The notes beneath the pieces were generated by a model. It did not search any database, had not been told where the DNA came from, and was given only the letters and a program-made list of their open reading frames with translations. 6,541 nucleotides of DNA from Schwartzia sp. (in: firmicutes) (lineage in GTDB: Bacteria > Bacillota > Negativicutes > Selenomonadales > Selenomonadaceae), in the NCBI GenBank assembly GCA_024691625.1, contig JAILNL010000209.1, positions 1 to 6,541 of the forward strand, given 5' to 3'. Positions within the stretch are counted from its first letter, which is position 1. Each line of letters opens with the position of its first letter. The position numbers and the translations under genes are program-made. Shown in pieces: positions 1 through 5,847 of this stretch.

Positions 1-505
1 TGAGATATCCATTGTCCGGCGAGCGCCTCCAGGAACCCATATGAACCTCATAGGTCAGCATCGGCTTTTCATAGGATTTCCCCTCGGCAGCTTCCTTCAT
101 CCAATCTCCGTCATGCCATTCATAATTGGAAAACTCATACGTCCTCGAGGCTGTTGCCGGCTTCATCTCCGCATAGAATCCATATGGGTCGGCCTTCATG
201 ATATGCGGTCCTCCCCATGGAGGCTCAATGGCATATTTATACACCGTTCCCTCCGGAAGCTCCGGCACAAAGCATGTCCATATCTCCCCGTCGCCTATGC
301 GCTCCATAGGGTTCACCCGCGTGTCCCAGGAATTAAAATCTCCCACAACGCTGACATTAACCGCATGAGGAGCCCAGACCGCGAAACGCACACCGCGCAC
401 CCCGTCTATGTTCACATAATGCGCGCCCAGCATCTCCTGCGCGTGATAGTTCGTGCCCTGATGAAAAAGATATCGATCATACTCCGCCAACTCCGCTGTC
501 CTCAT
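1..505 (-). CDS. glgB: 1,4-alpha-glucan branching enzyme, N-terminal part (cut by window edge)
   Basis: GlgB cuts alpha-1,4 glucan chains and re-attaches them through alpha-1,6 bonds, which makes glycogen branched; it is cytoplasmic. I translated the minus strand by hand: 168 residues are present and the frame runs open to base 1, so the catalytic barrel is missing only because the window ends. Visible are the N-terminal YLFHQGTNYHAQEMLGAH (residues 12-29), a CBM48-type domain beginning FAVWAPHAVNVSVVGDFNSW (41-60), and YEVHMGSWRR (152-161), which marks entry into the GH13 domain. The protein starts almost directly with the YLFH motif, so it is the short form without the extra N-terminal module of E. 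coli GlgB. The ATG at 505 has AAAGGA seven bases upstream. It starts 30 bases after the glgP stop and is probably co-transcribed with it. Confidence 0.96.
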   Translation of the reverse strand, partial: MRTAELAEYDRYLFHQGTNYHAQEMLGAHYVNIDGVRGVRFAVWAPHAVNVSVVGDFNSWDTRVNPMERIGDGEIWTCFVPELPEGTVYKYAIEPPWGGPHIMKADPYGFYAEMKPATASRTYEFSNYEWHDGDWMKEAAEGKSYEKPMLTYEVHMGSWRRSPDNGYL

Positions 506-535
506 ATTACCGTCCTTTCCATATTCAAAAGCGCC

Positions 536-2968
536 TTACTGCACGCTGTGAATCCCCCAGATATCCCTTGCGTATTCCTTGATGGTTCTGTCAGATGAAA
601 ATCTGCCCGACTGGGCAATATTTATAATCATGGATTTTCTCCATGCGTCCTCATTGCGGTAGCGTCTTGCCGCCTCCGCATGGGCAGCACGGTACGCGTC
701 AAAATCCTTCAGTATGAAATACTCGTCGTTGTTCCTGAGGAGATAATCATACAGTGAATGGAAATCCCCATAGGTTCCGTCGGTCAGACGGTCCAGCACG
801 CGGCGCACCGCCGGATTGCCGTTATACTCATCCCAGACAGAGTATCCGCCGTGAGCGTAGTATCCCATTACCTCGGAAGCGCGCATGCCGAATATGATAA
901 TATTGGCATCGCCGACGGCATCACGGATTTCGACATTTGCTCCGTCAAGTGTTCCCAGCGTGATAGCCCCGTTCATCATGAACTTCATGTTGCCTGTCCC
1001 CGAGGCCTCCTTGCTCGCCGTAGATATCTGCTCCGAAATATCCGCCGCGGGATAGACTGCCTCACCAAGGGAAACACCGAAATTCTCCATGAACACCACG
1101 GCCAGCTTTCCTGCCGCCGCAGGGTCTGCATTTATGCGCTTTGCCACGGCACAGATAAGGCGCACGGTTTCCTTTGCGATATAATATCCCGGTGCTGCCT
1201 TTCCGCCGAAGAAAACAGTGGTCGGAAGAAAATCCTCCGCCGCTCCTTCCTTTATGCGCTCATACGCATCCATTACATAAAGAATGTTCATGAGCTGGCG
1301 CTTGTAGGAGTGAATACGCTTGACCTGAATATCGAACATCGTATCCGCGTCGATTCTCTGGTCTGTCTTTTCACGAAGCCAGCGGGCCAGCATTTTCTTT
1401 CTTGTGTGCTTTATTTCCGCTAACCGCTTCTGTACCTCGGCATCGTCCGCATACCTTGCAAAATCCGCCATCCGGGCAGGTTCTGTACGCCATCTCGGCG
1501 TAATGGTCTCATCAAGAAGCCCCGCAAGCTCAGGATTTGCCCCGATAAGCCAGCGGCGGTGCGTGACACCGTTTGTCTTATTGTTGAACCTTTCAGGATG
1601 CAGCTCATAGAAGGGGTGAAGCGTTGTGGATTTCAAAATCTCCGAATGAATAGCCGCCACACCGTTTACACTGTGGCTTCCCACTACGGCAAGGCGTGCC
1701 ATGTGTACCTGCCCGTCCTGAATGATGGAAAGCGCATGAACCCGAACCTCATCACCCGGGTAGCGTCTGCGGACCTCTTTAAGGAAACGCCGGTTTATCT
1801 CCTCAATAATGAGATAGATACGCGGCAGAAGAGGCTTGAACATGTCCACAGGCCACTTTTCGAGAGCCTCAGGCATAATGGTATGATTCGTGTATGCCAC
1901 CACCTTGCATGTAACCTTCCATGCCTCGTTCCATTCAAGCTCATGGACATCAACAAGAAGACGCATAAGCTCCGCTACCACGAGAGCAGGATGCGTGTCA
2001 TTTATGTGTATTGCCGCATGCTTATCCAGTTCACGGAGCGAAACACCACTCCGAAGCTGATTCCTCAAGATTCCCTGCACTCCCGCGGAAACCATAAAAT
2101 ACTCCTGCACAAGGCGCAGGCGTCGTCCCTCATAAGAGCTGTCATCAGGATAGAGGAATTTCGTTATGCTCTCGACGAAACGCTGATACTCCTGGCGCTT
2201 CTCGCGTTCCTCCTGAGTCACTCCGTACAGGGTGAAATCCTTGTTCAGCTCCGCGTTCCAGAGGCGCAGAGTATTTACGGTCTTTCCGTTCGCCCCCACG
2301 ATGGGCACATCATAAGGAACCGCCATGACCATAGTTCCGCCCTCATGCACCAGCTCCAGCCTGCCGTCAGGACGCGGACGCATCCACGCGTTTCCGCCGA
2401 AACGCACATTTACCGCCTTATCCGGCTTGCGGTACTCCCATACAAAGCCGTCGCGAAGCCAGCGGTCAGGCAGCTCTACCTGCAGACCGTCCACTATCTT
2501 CTGCTCAAAAAGGCCATACTGATAGCGTATACAGCAGCCGTGTCCCGGCATGCCCAGAGCAGCCAGCGAATCAATAAAGCACGCCGCAAGGCGCCCAAGG
2601 CCACCGTTGCCGAGTCCCGCGTCAGGCTCCTCCTCGTAATACCGCGTAAGGGATATTCCGAGCCCCTTCAGTGCTTCCGCCAGCAGCTCCTTTACCCCGA
2701 GGTTTATCAGATTGCTGTTCAAAAGTCTTCCGAGCAGAAACTCGATGGAAAAATAATATACCTGTTTTGTTTTCTCTTCCGCGTAAAGACGGTTGGTGCG
2801 AATCCAGTTTTCCGAAAGAAGCTCCTTTACCGTCGCCGCAACCGTACGAAACATCTCATGAGGCGTCAGCTCGGAAAGCTCACGTCCCCAAAGGATATGA
2901 CCTGTTGCAACGAATCTGCGGCGGAGGGCTTCAACCTCCCGCTCTCTTTCTTCCTTTGTCATTTCCAT
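536..2968 (-). CDS. glgP: Glycogen/alpha-glucan phosphorylase
   Basis: GlgP is a PLP-dependent GT35 enzyme that releases glucose-1-phosphate from the non-reducing ends of glycogen or maltodextrin using phosphate; it is cytoplasmic. With the chosen start it has 810 residues, normal for bacterial phosphorylases (about 800-815). Motifs seen in order are YYFSIEFLLGR (71-81), the glycine-rich GLGNGGLGRLAACF (118-131), VKRIHSYKRQ (549-558, with R551 and K556 matching the phosphate-binding Arg and Lys of the rabbit enzyme), and ASGTGNMKFMMNGA, in which K662 is the PLP Schiff-base lysine. No key residue appears lost. The frame stays open up to a GTG at 2995 that overlaps glgD. I prefer the ATG at 2968 because GGGGAG lies seven bases upstream; an ATG at 2962 is a further option. 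The gene lies 19 bases after glgD and 30 before glgB. Whether it prefers glycogen or maltodextrin cannot be read from the sequence. Confidence 0.97.
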   Translation of the reverse strand: MEMTKEEREREVEALRRRFVATGHILWGRELSELTPHEMFRTVAATVKELLSENWIRTNRLYAEEKTKQVYYFSIEFLLGRLLNSNLINLGVKELLAEALKGLGISLTRYYEEEPDAGLGNGGLGRLAACFIDSLAALGMPGHGCCIRYQYGLFEQKIVDGLQVELPDRWLRDGFVWEYRKPDKAVNVRFGGNAWMRPRPDGRLELVHEGGTMVMAVPYDVPIVGANGKTVNTLRLWNAELNKDFTLYGVTQEEREKRQEYQRFVESITKFLYPDDSSYEGRRLRLVQEYFMVSAGVQGILRNQLRSGVSLRELDKHAAIHINDTHPALVVAELMRLLVDVHELEWNEAWKVTCKVVAYTNHTIMPEALEKWPVDMFKPLLPRIYLIIEEINRRFLKEVRRRYPGDEVRVHALSIIQDGQVHMARLAVVGSHSVNGVAAIHSEILKSTTLHPFYELHPERFNNKTNGVTHRRWLIGANPELAGLLDETITPRWRTEPARMADFARYADDAEVQKRLAEIKHTRKKMLARWLREKTDQRIDADTMFDIQVKRIHSYKRQLMNILYVMDAYERIKEGAAEDFLPTTVFFGGKAAPGYYIAKETVRLICAVAKRINADPAAAGKLAVVFMENFGVSLGEAVYPAADISEQISTASKEASGTGNMKFMMNGAITLGTLDGANVEIRDAVGDANIIIFGMRASEVMGYYAHGGYSVWDEYNGNPAVRRVLDRLTDGTYGDFHSLYDYLLRNNDEYFILKDFDAYRAAHAEAARRYRNEDAWRKSMIINIAQSGRFSSDRTIKEYARDIWGIHSVQ

Positions 2969-2987
2969 ATTTCTGCTCCCCGCAAAA

Positions 2988-4097
2988 TCATACACGCTTA
3001 TTCTTATCTATGTACACAGGGTAGGTTCTTGCACCCTGCAGCACCTTCCCTGCCGTAATCACAACATTCTTATCGGTAATGACGCACTCGATATCTGCCC
3101 GCGAGCCTATGATGCCGTTCTGCATGACGATAGAATTCCGTATTACCGCTCCCGGCTCCACCTTGACCCCGCGGAACAGAATGCTGTTCTCCACCGTTCC
3201 CGCGATTTCGCAGCCGTTTGCCACTATACTATTCTTCACCTTGGCCCCCTCAAGATACCTGACAGGAGCCATATCCTTTACCTTTGTGGAAATCGGCGCC
3301 CCTCCGCGAAGGAAAAGCTCCTCCCACACCTTATGATTCAGAAGGTCAAGGTTCGTATCATAATAGGCCTGAATTGAGCAGACCCTGCACGCGTACCCCT
3401 TCTGGTGATACGCATATATTCTGCAGCCCTTCGCCGCACGGAGAAGCACATCAACACGGAAATCCTTTCCGCCGTGCTCAACGGCCTGCCGCACAAGCTC
3501 AATGTAGAGCTGCTTTTTCATGAAATATATTCCCAGCGCCCGTTCCTCGCCCTTTGGGATATTCTGCTGAAGGCATATATCGGTGACATTGCCGCTTTTT
3601 GCCGCCTTGATTACTATGCCCGTGCTGGCATCACTGCCCATGGCAGGGCTTGTTACCATTGTAACATCTGCAGCATGCTTCAGATGCATCTCCATTACGG
3701 GAGTGAAATCCATGTTGTATACCGCCGAGGAATTTGCCATAAGAACAAATTCCTCCGAGCTGTTCTCGACAAAATCCAGATTCGAGTACATATTCTGCAG
3801 ATCGCCGTCAGGCTCCCCCTTCAGCTTGCGTACCGAAGGAAGATAAAACAGTCCCTTATGATGACGTGCCAGATCCCAGTCCTTGCCCGAACGGAGATGG
3901 TCAAGAATCGAACGTGAATTGGTCGGCAGAATCGCGCCTACATTTCGTATTCCCGAATTTACCATACAGGAAATCGGAAAATCAATGAGACGATAGCGGC
4001 CGCCAAAGGGCAGGGATGCCAGCGGACGCTGGTCAGTAAGAGCGCTCAGAAGCTCCTCCTGCGCCTGCAGATTCACAAGTCCCATGACATTTTTCAT
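2988..4097 (-). CDS. glgD: Glucose-1-phosphate adenylyltransferase, non-catalytic subunit GlgD
   Basis: GlgD is the partner subunit of GlgC in Firmicute ADP-glucose pyrophosphorylase, which forms ADP-glucose from ATP and glucose-1-phosphate. It has 369 residues: a nucleotidyltransferase-like domain (about 1-245) and a C-terminal left-handed beta-helix (about 280-350). The fold is marked by FGGRYRLIDF (31-40), but catalytic motifs are gone. The GGQGSRL loop of GlgC is replaced by NLQAQEEL (9-16), SGDHIY by ANSSAVY (121-127), and WKDVGT by ACRVCS (236-241); the EEKP lysine is also absent. It therefore probably does not catalyse alone and modulates GlgC, as described for Bacillus-type enzymes. 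The ATG at 4097 shares one base with the glgC stop (TGATG), implying translational coupling. A TTG at 4100 is an alternative and sits at better spacing (8 instead of 11 bases) from GGAGGGAGGT inside the glgC 3' end. Confidence 0.95.
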   Translation of the reverse strand: MKNVMGLVNLQAQEELLSALTDQRPLASLPFGGRYRLIDFPISCMVNSGIRNVGAILPTNSRSILDHLRSGKDWDLARHHKGLFYLPSVRKLKGEPDGDLQNMYSNLDFVENSSEEFVLMANSSAVYNMDFTPVMEMHLKHAADVTMVTSPAMGSDASTGIVIKAAKSGNVTDICLQQNIPKGEERALGIYFMKKQLYIELVRQAVEHGGKDFRVDVLLRAAKGCRIYAYHQKGYACRVCSIQAYYDTNLDLLNHKVWEELFLRGGAPISTKVKDMAPVRYLEGAKVKNSIVANGCEIAGTVENSILFRGVKVEPGAVIRNSIVMQNGIIGSRADIECVITDKNVVITAGKVLQGARTYPVYIDKNKRV

Positions 4098-5257
4098 CAA
4101 AAGCTGCCACCTCCCTCCGTAATTGTTCCATCGGCATGATATACCGTTTCATCACCCGTAACGCGTATCTTATCCTCTTCGCCCTTAAAGCTTGCTCCGG
4201 GCTCTATAAAGCTGCCCTGCCCCACAATGGCATGGTCAACCACTGCTCCCTTACCTACCCTTGCAAAGGGCATAAGGACAGAATTTGTTACTACTGCGCC
4301 GGGGTCAATATGCACTCCCGAAGACAGCACGGAATGCTCCACCTTCCCCAGCACAACAGAACCTTCGTTTATCATTGAGTGACGCACCTTTGCCCTTGGC
4401 CCGAGATAATGGGGCGGCATAGAGTGATTTGCCGAGCGTATACGCCATCGTCCGCCCAGATCGATTGGCGGAACATCTGCCAGAAAATCCATATTTGCCT
4501 CCCAAAGGCTCTCAATGGTCCCTACGTCCTTCCAATATCCGTCAAAGGCGTAAGCGTAGAGCTTTGCTTTATCCTTCAGCATTTTCGGTATAACATCCTT
4601 GCCGAAATCGTGGCTGGAGGTCCTTTTTCTTGCATCAGCCTCAAGATATTTGCGGAGAAAATCCGTCGAAAAAAGATAAATACCCATGGAAGCAAGATTA
4701 CTTTTCGGGTGCTTGGGTTTTTCCTCAAACTCAAGAATACGCCCCTTCTTATCCGTATTCATAATGCCGAACCGCGGCGCTTCCTCATCAGGCACGCGGA
4801 TAACGGCAATCGTAGCCTCCGCGCCCTTTTCCTTGTGGGCGCGTATCATCTGCGAATAATCCATGGAGTAAATGTGGTCTCCCGACAGCACCAGCACGTA
4901 CTCCGGGTCGGAGAACGAAATGAAATACAGATTCTGATAGATTGCATCGGCAGTCCCCTGATACCAGTCCGCGCCCTTGTCACGCGCATAGGGCGGCAGA
5001 ATGAAAAGGCCTCCGGCGCGTACATCAAGATCCCATGCGTCGCCGTTTCCGAGATAATTATGGAGCTCAAATGGACGGTACTGAGTCAGCACCCCCACAC
5101 GTTCAATGCCCGAATGAGCGCAGTTGGACAACGGGAAATCAATAATCCTGTACTTTCCGCCAAAGGACACCGCAGGCTTGGCTACGCGCTTTGTCAGCGC
5201 CCCAAGACGGCTTCCCTGCCCTCCCGCAAGAATCATCGCAACACAAGTGGTCTTCAC
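4097..5257 (-). CDS. glgC: Glucose-1-phosphate adenylyltransferase (ADP-glucose pyrophosphorylase), catalytic subunit
   Basis: GlgC catalyses the committed step of glycogen synthesis: ATP plus glucose-1-phosphate gives ADP-glucose plus pyrophosphate. It has 386 residues, typical of Firmicute GlgC. The N-terminal nucleotidyltransferase domain shows the phosphate loop AGGQGSRL (11-18), [20 protein letters not shown] (27-46), [12 protein letters not shown] (98-109), [11 protein letters not shown] (124-134, with the metal/catalytic Asp127), FEEKP (177-181, with the glucose-1-phosphate-binding lysine K180), SMGIYLF (190-196) and YWKDVGT (241-247). The C-terminal left-handed beta-helix covers about 285-370. 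It starts at a GTG (5257) with AGGAGGG eight bases upstream; no ATG lies closer in frame that keeps the family N terminus. It is the first gene of the glg operon and overlaps glgD by one base. Catalysis looks intact; allosteric effectors cannot be predicted from sequence. Confidence 0.97.
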   Translation of the reverse strand: MKTTCVAMILAGGQGSRLGALTKRVAKPAVSFGGKYRIIDFPLSNCAHSGIERVGVLTQYRPFELHNYLGNGDAWDLDVRAGGLFILPPYARDKGADWYQGTADAIYQNLYFISFSDPEYVLVLSGDHIYSMDYSQMIRAHKEKGAEATIAVIRVPDEEAPRFGIMNTDKKGRILEFEEKPKHPKSNLASMGIYLFSTDFLRKYLEADARKRTSSHDFGKDVIPKMLKDKAKLYAYAFDGYWKDVGTIESLWEANMDFLADVPPIDLGGRWRIRSANHSMPPHYLGPRAKVRHSMINEGSVVLGKVEHSVLSSGVHIDPGAVVTNSVLMPFARVGKGAVVDHAIVGQGSFIEPGASFKGEEDKIRVTGDETVYHADGTITEGGGSF

Positions 5258-5265
5258 AAAATGTT

Positions 5266-5272
5266 CCCTCCT
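5266..5272 (-). promoter_or_regulatory. Ribosome binding site of glgC (AGGAGGG)
   Basis: On the minus strand AGGAGGG lies eight bases before a GTG codon. This is a near-perfect anti-Shine-Dalgarno match at ideal spacing. It decides the non-ATG start of glgC, since the GlgC family N terminus (an AGGxGxRL loop about ten residues in) begins right after it. Confidence 0.85.
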
Positions 5273-5286
5273 GTCTGTATACGGAT

Positions 5287-5315
5287 ATGAAAATCAGCCT
5301 TCCAATATCGGTCAA
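5287..5315 (-). promoter_or_regulatory. Weak candidate proximal sigma-A promoter for glgC
   Basis: On the minus strand TTGACC (5315-5310, five of six matches to the -35 consensus) is followed after 17 bases by TTTCAT (5292-5287, four of six to the -10). Transcription would start near 5280 and give a short leader of about 20 bases that keeps only the ribosome binding site. The -10 is poor, so this is offered as an alternative to, or supplement of, the upstream TATAAT promoter. Confidence 0.25.
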
Positions 5316-5322
5316 TGGAAGG
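5298..5322 (-). repeat. Inverted repeat (hairpin) in the glgC leader
   Basis: Perfect 7-base arms CCTTCCA and TGGAAGG are separated by 11 bases, about 26 bases upstream of the glgC ribosome binding site. If transcription starts near 5404 this would form a leader hairpin. No run of U follows it on the minus strand, so it does not look like an intrinsic terminator. It does not by itself cover the ribosome binding site. Its function is unknown; it could be a chance repeat or a stability or regulatory hairpin. Confidence 0.4.
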
Positions 5323-5410
5323 GAATTGCAAAAGAAAGCGACATCATATTTTTCTTTCAAAAATGCCACAGTCACTGTCTGTTCAAATAAAAACCTAATC
5401 ACAGAGTCAC

Positions 5411-5439
5411 ATTATAAACTTCTACAGGAATCCTGTTTT
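5411..5439 (-). promoter_or_regulatory. Probable main promoter of the glg operon (perfect -10)
   Basis: The minus strand has a perfect TATAAT (5416-5411). Seventeen bases upstream is AAAACA (5439-5434), which matches only the last three bases of the TTGACA -35. The surroundings are AT-rich. Transcription would start near 5404, leaving a leader of about 147 bases before glgC. It lies downstream of the terminator of the preceding unit and before the first glg gene, exactly where an operon promoter is expected. The weak -35 suggests help from an activator. Confidence 0.6.
5424..5436. promoter_or_regulatory. Perfect palindrome in the promoter spacer (possible operator)
   Basis: ACAGGAATCCTGT is a perfect inverted repeat with 6-base arms around one central base. 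It occupies the spacer between the proposed -35 and -10 boxes and touches the -35. A dimeric regulator bound here would overlap RNA polymerase. I do not recognise it as the site of a known regulator, so the operator role is inferred from symmetry and place only. Confidence 0.4.
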
Positions 5440-5479
5440 TCCTGCATGAATTTTAATTAAAATTTTCGATTATTTTCCT

Positions 5480-5529
5480 AAAACAAAAGCAGCTCTCCGC
5501 AAAAGGAAAAACCTTTCACGAAGAGCTGC
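5480..5529 (-). terminator. Strong intrinsic terminator of the upstream unit
   Basis: On the minus strand an 18-base arm (5529-5512) begins GCAGCTCT and ends GAAAGG. It pairs without gaps, counting three G-U pairs, with the second arm (5506-5489) beginning CCTTTT and ending AGAGCTGC. The loop is five U (5511-5507). The stem is followed directly by TTTTGTTTT. It starts 10 bases after the stop of the small membrane protein and separates that unit from the glg operon. The plus strand has no T-run after the stem, so it acts in one direction. Confidence 0.93.
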
Positions 5530-5538
5530 ATCGAGTCT

Positions 5539-5832
5539 TCACATAAATGCCAGTATAAACGAGCCGATTATCATCGTTACTGAGAACGCGTGAACCACCT
5601 TCCCGATTGTTTCTCCGAACATCCTTATTATGACAGGGTTCAGCATGAAAAGAACAAACGCCCCCGTAAGAAACGCCAGGGGTATGTCGTTTATGAAAAA
5701 GATGCTGTAGCAGCAGATTACTACAGCCATTACCATGCTGCTCATCTGCGCATGGGTAAGACGCTGCTTTTTTCCGCGCTTCATCTCTTCCTCTTCCGGA
5801 TATTTCCAGCCTTTGGAACGCATACGTCTCAT
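5539..5832 (-). CDS. Small three-helix membrane protein of unknown function
   Basis: I do not recognise the family. The 97-residue product has a charged, basic N terminus with a PEEEE cluster (12-16) and MKRGKKQR (17-24), then three hydrophobic segments at about 30-48, 50-72 and 76-96, ending at the C terminus (ILAFM). It is probably an inner-membrane protein with the basic N-terminal tail in the cytoplasm. No catalytic motif or signal peptide is visible. It starts 15 bases after the Memo-AMMECR1 stop and ends 10 bases before a terminator, so it is the last gene of that transcript. The start is uncertain. The ATG at 5832 has AAGGG five bases upstream, the ATG at 5823 has AAAGGA eight bases upstream, and the ATG at 5784 (81 residues) follows a GGAAGAGGAAGAG run. 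Coding is supported by the coherent helices, ribosome binding sites and position. Confidence 0.8.
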   Translation of the reverse strand: MRRMRSKGWKYPEEEEMKRGKKQRLTHAQMSSMVMAVVICCYSIFFINDIPLAFLTGAFVLFMLNPVIIRMFGETIGKVVHAFSVTMIIGSFILAFM

Positions 5833-5847
5833 CCTTTCCCTTGTCCG

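Larger units (their letters stand above)
5258..5538. other. Intergenic control region between the two transcription units
   Basis: This 281-base AT-rich stretch carries no convincing protein gene. In minus-strand order it holds the terminator of the upstream unit, a TATAAT promoter with a palindrome in its spacer, and a leader. The leader has a small ACAGT-C-ACTGT palindrome (5368-5378), a possible 11-codon frame (5347-5312), the 5298-5322 inverted repeat, and the glgC ribosome binding site. I do not recognise a known riboswitch in it. Confidence 0.8.

Noticed and set aside
41..598. Plus-strand open frame of 185 codons at the left edge
   Set aside because: The minus strand here encodes the GlgB N terminus and the GlgP C terminus with clear family motifs; the plus frame looks like noise.
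2969..2995. GTG at 2995 as the start of glgP
   Set aside because: It would overlap the glgD stop and add nine residues with no family support; GGGGAG seven bases before the ATG at 2968 fits better.
1559..3058. Plus-strand open frame of 499 codons opposite glgP and the end of glgD
   Set aside because: It runs antisense to clearly coding sequence, its translation is rich in R, H, L and S with no recognisable motif, and it spans the glgD-glgP junction. It is a by-product of the codon use of the real genes.
4379..5290. Plus-strand open frame of 303 codons opposite glgC
   Set aside because: It is antisense to the whole catalytic domain of GlgC, has no family motif, and crosses the glgC start and ribosome binding site. 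It is a shadow frame.
5298..5322. Reading the leader inverted repeat as a transcription attenuator
   Set aside because: No run of U follows the 7-bp stem on the minus strand and the loop is 11 bases, so it lacks the form of an intrinsic terminator.
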